Source: Nitrososphaerales archaeon TH5896
Lineage (GTDB): Archaea; Thermoproteota; Nitrososphaeria; Nitrososphaerales; Nitrososphaeraceae
Direction: 5' to 3'
DNA: 10,177 nucleotides
Assembly: GCA_014523625.1 (NCBI GenBank)
Contig: JAATVP010000223.1
Coordinates: forward strand, 1 to 10,177
A model generated the notes under the pieces. It made no database searches. It was not told where the DNA came from and saw only the letters and a list, made by a program, of their open reading frames with translations. Below are positions 1 through 7,070 of this stretch, in pieces (position 1 is the first letter of the stretch; each line of letters opens with the position of its first letter). A program made the translations under genes and the position numbers.

Positions 1-1
1 A

Positions 2-1834
2 GCAATTATTGTAACCGCAGGATTCAAAGAAGTTGACAGTGTGGGTGCTCAACTTGAAAAAGAAGTGGGGGAGATCGGTGCGAAGTACGGGACAAGAATC
101 ATTGGTCCAAATTGTTTGGGAATAATGAGCCTTTCTCCAGAAAATATGATGAATGCCACTTTTCTGAAGATCACACCTAAACACGGAGGGATTGCTTTGG
201 TATCACAAAGCGGAGCGATTTGTGCTGCTACAGTGGAAGATGCCAGTGCACAAGGGATAGGATTTTCGAAAGTTATTAGCATGGGAAACAAAGTTGATAT
301 GAACGAAAATGATGTGCTAGAACTCTTAGCTGATGACGTAGAAACACGGGTAATTGTAATGTATTTGGAAGATATCCACAATGCTAGGGTATTCATGAAG
401 GTAGCGAAGAAAATAACTAAGGAAAATAAGAAGCCTATCATTGTTCTTAAATCCGGAAGAACTCCCGAAGGAGCAAAAGCAGCGATGTCTCACACTGGGG
501 CTCTAATGGGCTCTGATGAAGCATATGATGCTTTGTTTGATCAGTCAGGAGTTATTCGTGTGGATACGATGCAACGCTTATTCGAGTTGGCTACGGCGTT
601 TTCAAAACAATTAGTTCCTGATAAAGATTCGGGGGTTGCTATTGTGTCAAACGCAGGAGGACCAGCTATAATTTCTACCGACATATGTTCAGAATATCGG
701 TTGAAAATGGCTGACATATCTTCCTCAAGAGAAGTAATTTCAAAGGTTATCCCTCCTCATGGATCTGCTAGGAATCCAGTTGACATTGTTGGAGACGCTG
801 ATTATAAAAGATTCGAGAAAGTATTGGTTGAATTGCTGTCCAATAGTAACGTTGGAGCAATAGTAACAATGTGTACCCCTTCAGCTACTTTGGACTATAC
901 TGAACTGGCAAAGACTATTGTGACCACTTCAAAAGGAACAAAAAGGACAATGCTTGCCGCTCTAATGGGTTTAGCAGAGGGTGAGGAAAACAAGAAAGTA
1001 CTGTCTGATGGAGATATCCCGCATTTTATGTACGCCGAACCAGCTATACAAACGCTTGCCGCGATGTACAGATTTAGTGAATGGCTCTCAAGAGAAGAGG
1101 AACCACCCAAGAGCTTCTCGGTGGATATCGAAAAGGTCACCAAAATTTTCGCTAATGTTAAGAGAGAAGGACGATCTAATTTGTTAGAGGAAGAGGGGTA
1201 CGAGGTTCTTCAAGCTTACGGCTTTCAAACTCCAAAGAGTTACTTGGCAAATAGCGAAGATGAAAGCGCAAAGGCAGCAAGGAAGATCGGGTATCCTTTA
1301 GTTATGAAAATAGTCTCCCCCCAGATCATTCATAAATCTGATGCAGGTGGTGTTAAGATAGGGATTTCTAACGAGCAAGAGGTAAGAAAGGGTTACAACG
1401 ATATCATTGAAAACATACGAAAATACAATAAGGATGCATTAATAAAAGGAGTTTTAATTCAGGAGATGGTTAGATCAGGCAAAGAGACTATTATCGGTGC
1501 GAAACGCGATCCTTTGTTCGGTCCGTTGTTGATGTTTGGTCTCGGTGGCATTTATGTAGAGGTTCTCAAAGATGTCACATTTAGAATAGCCCCTATAACC
1601 GAAGAAGACGCTGCTGAGATGATCGAGTCGATAAAGTCAATTAAATTATTGAAAGGGGCGAGGGGCGAGAAACCCTCGGACCTGAGAGCATTGAGGGAAA
1701 ATCTTCAGAGATTATCCCAGTTAGTAACTGATTTTCCGGAAATAGAAGAGTTTGATATGAATCCACTACTGGTGTTCGAAGAAGGAGTTGGAACAAGGGC
1801 CGTAGATGTAAGAATTGGCTTGGCTAAAAAGTAG
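2..1834 (+). CDS. Acyl-CoA synthetase (ADP-forming), fused alpha-beta type; 5' end outside window
   Basis: The family makes an acyl-CoA from an acid, CoA and ATP, releasing ADP and phosphate, through phosphohistidine intermediates in the cytoplasm. The reading frame is open from the first bases, so the N-terminal part (roughly 90 residues of a usual ~700) is cut off by the window edge. The GTG at 41 is internal. Visible in order are the end of the CoA-binding Rossmann domain (GPNCLGI), a ligase-CoA domain with the phosphorylatable His in SHTGAL (codon at 491-493), a linker, and an ATP-grasp domain containing IIHKSDAGGV, whose His (codon 1331-1333) matches the second phosphorylated His of the family. 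The C-terminal motif is DMNPLLVF. No key residue is missing. In thaumarchaea, enzymes of this class activate 3-hydroxypropionate and 4-hydroxybutyrate in the carbon-fixation cycle, and other paralogues are acetate or acyl-CoA synthetases. Which substrate applies cannot be read from the sequence. The family assignment is firm. Confidence 0.93.
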   Translation, partial: AIIVTAGFKEVDSVGAQLEKEVGEIGAKYGTRIIGPNCLGIMSLSPENMMNATFLKITPKHGGIALVSQSGAICAATVEDASAQGIGFSKVISMGNKVDMNENDVLELLADDVETRVIVMYLEDIHNARVFMKVAKKITKENKKPIIVLKSGRTPEGAKAAMSHTGALMGSDEAYDALFDQSGVIRVDTMQRLFELATAFSKQLVPDKDSGVAIVSNAGGPAIISTDICSEYRLKMADISSSREVISKVIPPHGSARNPVDIVGDADYKRFEKVLVELLSNSNVGAIVTMCTPSATLDYTELAKTIVTTSKGTKRTMLAALMGLAEGEENKKVLSDGDIPHFMYAEPAIQTLAAMYRFSEWLSREEEPPKSFSVDIEKVTKIFANVKREGRSNLLEEEGYEVLQAYGFQTPKSYLANSEDESAKAARKIGYPLVMKIVSPQIIHKSDAGGVKIGISNEQEVRKGYNDIIENIRKYNKDALIKGVLIQEMVRSGKETIIGAKRDPLFGPLLMFGLGGIYVEVLKDVTFRIAPITEEDAAEMIESIKSIKLLKGARGEKPSDLRALRENLQRLSQLVTDFPEIEEFDMNPLLVFEEGVGTRAVDVRIGLAKK

Positions 1835-1867
1835 TCGGATTGAATGCCTTTGAAGTTAATACCAACC

Positions 1868-1887
1868 TAATTTTATTTTAATTTTCA
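1868..1887 (+). terminator. T-rich probable terminator after the acyl-CoA synthetase gene
   Basis: Three T-runs (TTTT, TTTT, TTTT) separated by one or two A residues begin 37 bases after the stop codon. Archaeal RNA polymerase commonly terminates on such U-rich tracts without a hairpin. No strong stem was seen next to it. The background is AT-rich, so confidence is modest. Confidence 0.4.
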
Positions 1888-2056
1888 GATATAGGAAAAG
1901 CAAGGATCTCACTATCAAATATGCTCTATTCTTAGTTAACCTTCTTATTCTCATAATTCGATATCTGATGAATGACATCTCCGGGCTTTTGATCCTGTTT
2001 TATCTACTTTTCAATATAACGATATCGCTGGCTTATTGAAGCAGTTTATTATAGTC

Positions 2057-2609
2057 ATGTTAACCCATTCGACGGCGAATCGAGTCGACGAGATCGACGA
2101 CGAATTTGACGACGAATTTCGACGATTATGACGAAAAAGGCTAGAAAAAGAACAACTAACAGTTAAAGTAAAAGTATTGAAAGAAGATGTCGAAGAAATG
2201 TCATCAAGCATGAAATTTAAAGTATAACACGGAAGTAAAATAATTCAGATAGTTTTGAAGGATCTGGAGGCACGATTGCTGAATCGAATAATGCAACAGA
2301 AGGTCCCTCCGAACTGTGAAGCAGCAATCTTTTGTCTATCTCTCAACAGACAGTAAAAAGCTTTGAAACTCGACGCCAAAACTATACAGCAACTTGATCT
2401 TTTTCAGAACACTGGATCTGCTGCAGAATTTTCTCCTTTAGCAAAAGTTGCAAGAGGACAGTTTGTTGATCTTGATGAATTGAAAGGCTCAGTAATTAGG
2501 GCAATGGGGCATAATGCATTCCAGATTGAATACTATTCTAAATGGTGGAACAAAGAACGAGTTGCAAGAAGCGATTGAGGGACTAGAATCAGATATACTT
2601 GTCACCTGA
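2057..2609 (+). pseudogene. Probable decayed gene, helical/acidic protein of unknown family
   Basis: One frame (codon phase of the ATG at 2057) gives protein-like sequence across four open segments separated by stops at 2129 (TGA), 2225 (TAA) and 2354 (TAA), ending at TGA 2576. The segments read as an acidic stretch (DEIDDEFDDEF), a charged helix (KRLEKEQLTVKVKVLKEDVE), a helical piece (VLKDLEARLLNRIMQQ), then a 70-residue part including SPLAKVARGQFVDLDELKG. Near 2510-2550 coding character seems to move to the next frame (KNELQEAIEGLESDI), which ends at TGA 2607. That suggests a frameshift as well as stops. The stops are of two kinds, so codon reassignment is unlikely. The longest intact part could start at TTG 2363 (71 residues), but no good ribosome site precedes it. 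I do not recognise the family. That this is a relic rather than chance open frames is inference. Confidence 0.4.
2096..2119 (+). repeat. Two perfect 12-bp tandem copies, GACGACGAATTT
   Basis: Copies lie at 2096-2107 and 2108-2119, followed by a partial third (CGACGATTA). They sit in a short GC-richer patch with repeated TCGA/CGACGA words (2069-2135) that stands out from the AT-rich surroundings. The unit is four codons long and reads Asp-Asp-Glu-Phe in the frame of the surrounding gene relic, which is how an in-frame coding duplication would look. Confidence 0.75.
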
Positions 2610-3289
2610 AGGCTCGACCGCCATGATTTCGATTGGTTGACTGGATACCGACAACCGTGGTAGCACAATGAGCAACTATTGAGGGCATAAAGAGTGATCT
2701 CAAAATCATCCAACGATAAACCTTAACGTACAATTAGTCTAATAATATTGCTAGCCAGTCATTCCTTTCCTTGCTACTTTCTTGGACATAAGTATCTGTA
2801 TTGACAATGCAGCCATAACAATAATCCGTGGAGTGGAGAACTGATAGATCTTTTTTAATTAACGAGTACAATAAAGAGAGTAAAGTTTCTAATGACCTCT
2901 GATCAACTGTTCTTCATACAAAGGATCGAAATTGTCAGATACATTGTATCGCATCAACGACCGCTTATGTAACCTAGAGCATTCAATGGCTTATAAACTA
3001 AAAAATTATTTCAGATGCAACTACTACTTGAGGGAGATATAAATCAATAATTTCTCATTTGATCACATTAGATTTTCAACCTTAAATATGATAATAAGCA
3101 CAAGACTTAGGAAACGGTAAATACTCGATTTCATTCGAACTGATGTTGAATGTGAATTGTGTATGATTCTATAACATTTTCAAATATCTCGTAGACAGAT
3201 AATTATTCCTCTAACATAATTTAATAATACGTTACCAATATTGCATATTTAAAAAGGAAGTTCTATTGTTTCTAATTAGGGGCTTCAAC
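2610..3289. other. Gene-poor AT-rich stretch, no supported gene
   Basis: About 680 bases with frequent stops in all six frames. The only mildly protein-like piece is a minus-strand frame ending at TAG 2751-2753 (ATG at 2816, 21 codons, containing MAALSIQILMSKKVARKG). It could be the tail of a vanished membrane protein, but it is too short to call. A TATA-like element near the right end (3246-3255) is described separately. No tRNA-like fold, long repeat or transposon end was seen. Confidence 0.6.
3246..3255 (+). promoter_or_regulatory. TATA-like element before the small frame at 3290
   Basis: TATTTAAAAA resembles an archaeal TATA box. A start site about 25 bases downstream would leave a leader of about 15 bases before the ATG at 3290. 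That leader contains AGGGG (3278-3282), seven bases from the ATG, a plausible weak ribosome site. The background is AT-rich, so chance is possible. Confidence 0.35.
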
Positions 3290-3355
3290 ATGACTTACGA
3301 GTCTGATTATATACCTCATAGTTATCACTTGGAATCTCCAATAGAGAATCTATGA
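3290..3355 (+). CDS. Candidate 21-residue small protein or leader peptide upstream of serA
   Basis: The frame starts with ATG, ends with TGA and encodes 21 residues (begins MTYESDYIPHS, ends PIENL). It is polar with no membrane segment. It is listed only because it has a TATA-like box and an AGGGG motif at suitable distances upstream, and because it stops about 25 bases before the serA TATA box. The predicted serA transcript begins after this frame, so it would be separately transcribed rather than a classical attenuator peptide. No family is recognised. It could equally be a chance frame. Confidence 0.2.
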   Translation: MTYESDYIPHSYHLESPIENL

Positions 3356-3379
3356 AATCTTGAATTCATCTTGAAATAG

Positions 3380-3387
3380 TATATATA
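3380..3387 (+). promoter_or_regulatory. TATA box of serA
   Basis: TATATATA is centred about 26 bases before the serA ATG, with A-rich GAAATAG just upstream in the place of the TFB-recognition element. This spacing puts transcription start at or next to the ATG, so a leaderless mRNA is expected. No ribosome site precedes the start, in agreement. Confidence 0.65.
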
Positions 3388-3409
3388 GGCTAATAGTTGC
3401 CTGACCATT

Positions 3410-4345
3410 ATGAGTGGTGTTTGGAAAGTTCTTATTTGTGACTCAATTGATAACATAGGGGTTGAGATATTAAAAAAGGCTGGAATGATTGTTGATTATC
3501 AGCCAGATATTACGATTGAAAAACTCAAGTCCCTTGTTAATGGTTACGACGTTTTGGTTGTGAGGAGCAGGACAAATGTTTCTAAAGACGTTATTGAAAG
3601 TGGAAATTCACTTAAAGTCATTGCACGCGTTGGGGTCGGACTGGATAATATTGATACCAACTATGCGGAAAGTAAGAACATAACAGTCATAAATGCTCAA
3701 GAAGCGGCAACAAAAGCAGTGTCAGAGTTAGTCATCGGTTTCATGATATCATTGGCTCGCTTTATTCCATACGCGCATTCTGAAACATCAAAAGGAAATT
3801 GGATTAAGAAGTCACTGATAGGAACAGAACTAAGTGGGAGGTATCTAGGCATAGTCGGTGTAGGGAATATAGGAAGAAACGTGGGGCGCATTGCTAGAGC
3901 ATTAAGAATGAATATCATAGGCTACGACATTTACCCTATCAGCAGAGAATTCATCAACGAAGTTAGCATGATTAATGCTGATCTAAATACATTGGTTGAA
4001 AGTTCTGATTTCATAACCATCCATGTTCCGCTATCGTCCGACACATACCATCTCTTTGATAGCAAGCTTCTTTCTAGAATGAAAAAGTCAAGCTACATTA
4101 TCAATACTTCAAGAGGAGGGATCTTGGATGAAGTCGCTTTGTACGACCATTTGAAAGATCAAAAGATAGCTGGAGCTGGACTGGACGTCTTTGAGATCGA
4201 GCCACCTACTAATAGAAAATTGCTAGAATTGCCCAATGTCATATGTACTCCTCATATTGGTGCACAAACCAAAGAAGCACAGGAATTGGCAGCCAGAGTG
4301 ATTGCTGAGAAACTCATTCACAGATTCCAAGAGATATCCGTTTGA
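3410..4345 (+). CDS. serA: D-3-phosphoglycerate dehydrogenase, short form without ACT domain
   Basis: This cytoplasmic enzyme oxidises 3-phosphoglycerate to 3-phosphohydroxypyruvate with NAD, the first step of serine synthesis. The 311 residues follow the D-2-hydroxyacid dehydrogenase plan: an N-terminal substrate domain with VVRSRTNVSKDVI (50-62) and ARVGVGLDNID (72-82), an NAD fold with GVGNIG (150-155) and an acidic residue D173 in GYDIYP, which favours NAD over NADP. The catalytic set is R235 (SRGGILDE), E264 (FEIEPP) and H282 (PHIGA), all present. The protein stops soon after this domain, so the C-terminal ACT serine-sensing region of longer SerA proteins is absent and direct serine feedback through it is not expected. 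The start is fixed by a TATA box 26 bases upstream. The gene stands alone on its strand. Relatives such as glyoxylate or hydroxypyruvate reductases share the fold, but the substrate motifs fit SerA best. Confidence 0.88.
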   Translation: MSGVWKVLICDSIDNIGVEILKKAGMIVDYQPDITIEKLKSLVNGYDVLVVRSRTNVSKDVIESGNSLKVIARVGVGLDNIDTNYAESKNITVINAQEAATKAVSELVIGFMISLARFIPYAHSETSKGNWIKKSLIGTELSGRYLGIVGVGNIGRNVGRIARALRMNIIGYDIYPISREFINEVSMINADLNTLVESSDFITIHVPLSSDTYHLFDSKLLSRMKKSSYIINTSRGGILDEVALYDHLKDQKIAGAGLDVFEIEPPTNRKLLELPNVICTPHIGAQTKEAQELAARVIAEKLIHRFQEISV

Positions 4346-4415
4346 CAATGATAAAAATGAAATAGCTCTAGAATTGTGTGCTGGAGTTTGGTAGCTGCAT
4401 CAAAAGGCTGTAAGA

Positions 4416-4733
4416 TTAAATCCTAAATTTTCGTATAGTAGACATTGTATTATCTGCCAATTTTATTGTGAAAGCTCCTACGTCGTCCGTAGAAATATGG
4501 GATAATTCCTCTAAAAATTTGGCCTTGTCTTTACCTCTTTCATATACTCCTGCTGATTCCTTAATACAAAGAGGAAATTTTTGCATTCTAAAGCCATTTG
4601 ATTTTAGATAGCTTACAAAGCTTGTATACGCATTAATATCATACCAATCGATTCCCCTCTCTTCGCAAAACATGATCCATACATCGATAGTGTTTTGGAA
4701 AAGTGCTTTTGAACGGAGCAAATCCAGCGCCAA
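4416..4733 (-). CDS. Hypothetical protein, possibly a truncated gene
   Basis: This frame of up to 105 residues lies opposite to its neighbours and is convergent with serA. It contains no ATG near its beginning: the first usable start is TTG at 4733, and the frame is open only eight or nine codons further, to a stop at 4761-4763. No ribosome site and only vague TATA-like DNA precede it. The predicted protein is soluble and mixed alpha/beta-looking (MFCEERGIDWYDINAYTSFV, then FLEELSHISTDDVGAFTIKL), with reasonable amino-acid composition for a real protein. I recognise no domain. The poor start suggests either an unusual TTG-initiated gene or a remnant that has lost its N-terminus. It does not overlap a better gene on the other strand. 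Confidence 0.4.
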   Translation of the reverse strand: MALDLLRSKALFQNTIDVWIMFCEERGIDWYDINAYTSFVSYLKSNGFRMQKFPLCIKESAGVYERGKDKAKFLEELSHISTDDVGAFTIKLADNTMSTIRKFRI

Positions 4734-4959
4734 TGATAGATTACGAAGACAAGTAACACCTCACTGATTATTGAATTTAACTGTAACTACAATAAATGCT
4801 GTGACACACACTAAAATGATGACGCAACCAATCTTGCCAGAATAATCAAAGCCAATTTGAGGGGTAAGGTCGCTTCATTCTTCTTTCATATAGTGAGGTT
4901 TTTTCGCTTTCAAGATCATCGCATTCCCATAATCATCGTAAATATTCAGGAATTGAACA

Positions 4960-4968
4960 AATATATTT
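4960..4968 (+). promoter_or_regulatory. TATA box of the Roadblock-like gene
   Basis: AATATATTT is centred about 28 bases before the ATG at 4992, a spacing that implies a leaderless transcript. There is no purine-rich ribosome site before the start. Confidence 0.5.
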
Positions 4969-4991
4969 CTAGAATTTTATAGCTCTACGCG

Positions 4992-5390
4992 ATGAATGGC
5001 GCTGATGAAGAGAAATTACAAGAAAACAGAAAGTTATGCAGACAATTTTTAGGGCTGTCGCCCAAAATTAGATATGTCGGTTTAATGAACAATTTTGGAA
5101 GAACTATTTCAGGACAGCTTCGCAAGGGTGTTGTACCATTGTTTTCTCCTGATGAGGCTAGAGACGAGAACTTTCTGGAAGCAAATAGGAACCAACTAAG
5201 AATGAAATTTGAAAAGGCTATAGGTAAGACAAGATTCACAATTACAGAAAATGAAAAGGTCAAAATAGTAACGATACCCATAACTAGAGGATTTTTCTAT
5301 ATTACCTTGGAAAAAGATGCAGAGAATCAAGAAATTCTAAAGATAATTGAATCAATTAAAATGCAGGAAGATCCCAGCTTGAGAATTTGA
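4992..5390 (+). CDS. Small Roadblock/LC7-like protein of archaeal type (probably DUF6659)
   Basis: The 132-residue soluble protein has a helix (residues 5-20), then strand-turn-strand IRYVGLMNNFGRTISGQLRK, a long helix region (EANRNQLRMKFEKAIGKTR), then strands KVKIVTIPITRGFFYITLE and a final helix (NQEILKIIESIKM). The order and the phrase 'RYVG..N..GR..SG..R.GV.PL' match a small thaumarchaeal family that I associate with DUF6659 and that resembles Roadblock/LC7 domains, the dimerising modules of small-GTPase regulators. That placement is from memory and was not searched. The biochemical role is unknown. No GTPase or partner gene lies beside it. It converges on rpl15e with only 29 bases between stop codons. 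The start is chosen from the ATG and the TATA spacing. Confidence 0.75.
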   Translation: MNGADEEKLQENRKLCRQFLGLSPKIRYVGLMNNFGRTISGQLRKGVVPLFSPDEARDENFLEANRNQLRMKFEKAIGKTRFTITENEKVKIVTIPITRGFFYITLEKDAENQEILKIIESIKMQEDPSLRI

Positions 5391-5413
5391 GAATATACTA
5401 ACGGTATAATGCC

Positions 5414-5441
5414 GCTTGTCTATTTAGAAAAAGCGACAAGC
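5414..5441. terminator. Possible hairpin at the convergent gene ends
   Basis: GCTTGTC (5414-5420) and GACAAGC (5435-5441) form a perfect 7-bp inverted repeat with a 14-base loop, straddling the rpl15e stop codon and lying 24 bases after the stop of the gene at 4992-5390. It could block read-through in both directions. No long T-run follows, and part of it is coding, so it may be incidental. Confidence 0.25.
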
Positions 5442-5878
5442 TTTCCTCTCATTTCTCTATCTTTGGAAATGGATCCATGCATAGGATCTACCAGGACGAC
5501 CTCAAACCACTGATGCATTCCGTCCTTATGCAAGTAATAAGATCCCACTACTTCCAAATTTGGAAACTTCTCACCCACTCTTCTTTCTGCAACTTTTCGC
5601 ATACTAGTTCCTTGTTTAATACGTACAACCCCTAAATGTTTTGGTCTTCTTCCTGACACAGGTCTTTGTTTTCTCATTCCGCCTCTGCCTACTCTTGCTC
5701 GTACCACAACTATGCCTTGTTTAGCCTTATAACCAATCTTTCGAGCACGATCTAGCCTACTCGGTCTTGGGATCCTATGAATTGTCGGTTCTTTCCTCCA
5801 ATTAATTGCCTTTCCCTTTAGCTCGTCAGAATTTGACTTCCACATTTTAAGCCAAGTGTCAGCAATGTAATGTCGCAT
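5420..5878 (-). CDS. rpl15e: 50S ribosomal protein L15e, short form
   Basis: This is a structural protein of the archaeal/eukaryotic large ribosomal subunit, absent from bacteria. The 152-residue product is very basic and carries the family signature RPSRLDRARKIGYKAKQG (38-55), then VVVRARVGRGGMRKQRP and GRRPKHLGV, and the later block NLEVVGSYY..KDG..QWFEVVLVDP. Many archaeal L15e proteins are about 190-200 residues. Here the tail after the DP motif is only about 20 residues (ending KLVAFSK), so the usual C-terminal extension of some 40 residues is missing. The end looks natural (Lys-rich, no frameshift seen), and I believe a short form is usual in thaumarchaea. The ATG at 5878 begins the expected N-terminal helix (MRHYIADTWLKMW). 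Confidence 0.95.
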   Translation of the reverse strand: MRHYIADTWLKMWKSNSDELKGKAINWRKEPTIHRIPRPSRLDRARKIGYKAKQGIVVVRARVGRGGMRKQRPVSGRRPKHLGVVRIKQGTSMRKVAERRVGEKFPNLEVVGSYYLHKDGMHQWFEVVLVDPMHGSISKDREMRGKLVAFSK

Positions 5879-5900
5879 AAGGTGTGGGTAAGAAAAACCC

Positions 5901-5914
5901 CTAATAATTGTATT
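5901..5914 (-). promoter_or_regulatory. TATA-like element of rpl15e
   Basis: On the minus strand this reads AATACAATTATTAG. Its centre is about 29 bases before the rpl15e ATG, which fits a leaderless or nearly leaderless transcript. No ribosome site is seen before the start. The match to a TATA box is loose. Confidence 0.4.
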
Positions 5915-6463
5915 GGATGGTTAGATGAAGTCCACCTTGATAAGTATACGTCCATTACACCGGAAATTCAAAAGTGGATCCTTATTCTCTACTTTACTTG
6001 CTTCATTGTTATACAGATGTTTAGTTTCTTTTCCAAGATTTCAACTTAAGATACATTGAACTTCCCTTCTATAAGGCGCTTATTATGTCAACCCTGTTAG
6101 TCTTATCTGCTGTTATCGACGAGAGAATAAACTTACTGGGGGAGGTTTGAAAAATTGATCAGTCTTCAGTTGATTCTGCTGTGACAAGATTCCAACTCGC
6201 GATCATAATATTGAATCAGACATTTTCATTTGTTTGGCTATCTCAATACACAGCAATCGAAGCACATCTGCTCAAGAGCTCAAAAGCCTTTGATTATCAA
6301 CATTGTGTAATATAGTATACAATCAGAATTGTCGGGTTATTAAAGGATTAGTAAATGGATAATACCGTACTATCAGTTTATATCAATGATAACAATCTAT
6401 GATGTTTACATAATCAAGTATTTATTACTACAATATAAAAAGCAGGGGAATAATGAGGAAGCA
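5915..6463. other. Intergenic stretch; one long open frame but no supported gene
   Basis: Between rpl15e and leuD, both on the minus strand, about 550 bases carry no recognisable gene. On the plus strand, the frame 6025-6315 is open for about 96 codons apart from one TGA at 6148-6150. It includes MSTLLVLSAVIDERINLLGE from ATG 6085 and, after the stop, SAVTRFQLAIIILNQTFSFV. It might be a relic of a small membrane-associated protein, but a run of this length is not rare in a gap of this size. The right end holds the probable leuCD terminator. Confidence 0.5.
6436..6446 (-). terminator. U-rich probable terminator of leuCD
   Basis: On the minus strand the sequence after the leuD stop runs CTGCTTTTTAT, with a T5 tract about 25 bases past the stop codon. 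This is a short archaeal-style U-tract without a hairpin. Another A/T-rich region follows. Confidence 0.3.
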
Positions 6464-7054
6464 TCATGTAGAAGAATGAATGCCTCTTTTAGATTCATAT
6501 TCTCCTATAGCGCTCTCCAGTTCAAGGGTTAGTCCTATTTCATCTAGTCCTTGCATCAACATCCTCTTATTGAAACCATTTATAAGAAAGCTGAATGACT
6601 GATCACAACAAGCTACCTCTTGTTTATCTAAATCGACTACAATTTCCTCATTTTCAGAATTCTTAAACAGAAACTCTACTTCTTGGCTCTTAAGCTTGAC
6701 AGGTAAGATCCCATTCTTGAAGCAGTTATTATAGAAGATGTCAGCAAATGAAGGAGCAATTAGCACAATAATGCCAAAATCCTTTAATGCCCATACTGCA
6801 TGCTCGCGGGAGCTCCCACTGCCAAAGTTATCTCGTGTAAGAAGGATTCGTCTTCCTGAATATCTTTTGTCGTTTAGAACAAAGTCTGTTAAAAGCGTCC
6901 CATCGTCTTGATATCGCCAGTTGTAGAAGAGAAATTCGCCATAGCCTTCCTTCTTTACCATCTTAAGAAACTGTTTAGGGATGATCTGGTCAGTATCAAC
7001 ATTTATTATATCCAAGGGAATAGCTTTATCACATATAAATTTGAAGTATTTCAT
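6464..7054 (-). CDS. leuD: 3-isopropylmalate dehydratase small subunit (bacterial-type length)
   Basis: With LeuC this forms isopropylmalate isomerase, which converts 2-isopropylmalate to 3-isopropylmalate in leucine synthesis. LeuD supplies the mobile 'swivel' domain. At 196 residues it matches the long bacterial form rather than the ~165-residue subunit common in archaea. Residues 14-32 carry DIINVDTDQIIPKQFLK. Residues 76-90 carry the hallmark NFGSGSSREHAVWAL, whose Ser-Arg residues bind substrate. IAPSFADIFYNNCFKNGILP follows. Nothing essential is missing. The ATG lies 17 bases beyond the end of leuC on the same strand, and no separate promoter is needed, so the two are almost certainly co-transcribed. 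The only Shine-Dalgarno-like bases (TTAGG) touch the start codon, too close to be a normal site. Confidence 0.95.
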   Translation of the reverse strand: MKYFKFICDKAIPLDIINVDTDQIIPKQFLKMVKKEGYGEFLFYNWRYQDDGTLLTDFVLNDKRYSGRRILLTRDNFGSGSSREHAVWALKDFGIIVLIAPSFADIFYNNCFKNGILPVKLKSQEVEFLFKNSENEEIVVDLDKQEVACCDQSFSFLINGFNKRMLMQGLDEIGLTLELESAIGEYESKRGIHSST

Positions 7055-7070
7055 CCTAATTTATGCCCAT

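Noticed and set aside
41..43. GTG at 41 as the start of the acyl-CoA synthetase
   Set aside because: The frame is open upstream to the window edge and reads AIIVTAGFKEVDS, which is conserved CoA-binding-domain sequence, so the gene begins outside the window.
49..441. A 130-codon open frame on the minus strand opposite the acyl-CoA synthetase
   Set aside because: It lies wholly inside a confidently identified gene, its translation is Ser/Phe/Ile-rich in the manner of an antisense shadow, and it has no promoter or ribosome site.
2011..2211. Minus-strand Ser-rich 66-residue frame across the CGA/TCGA-rich patch
   Set aside because: The Ser runs are the reverse reading of the GAC/GAA repeats. 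The plus-strand reading gives a more plausible acidic protein.
2200..2600. Reading the stops at 2129, 2225 and 2354 as recoded codons (selenocysteine, pyrrolysine or reassignment)
   Set aside because: Both TGA and TAA occur, no insertion-element-like hairpin is evident, and the other genes end normally with TAG, TGA or TAA.
1835..3289. An insertion sequence or transposon remnant in the largest gap
   Set aside because: No terminal inverted repeats, target-site duplications or transposase motifs were recognised.
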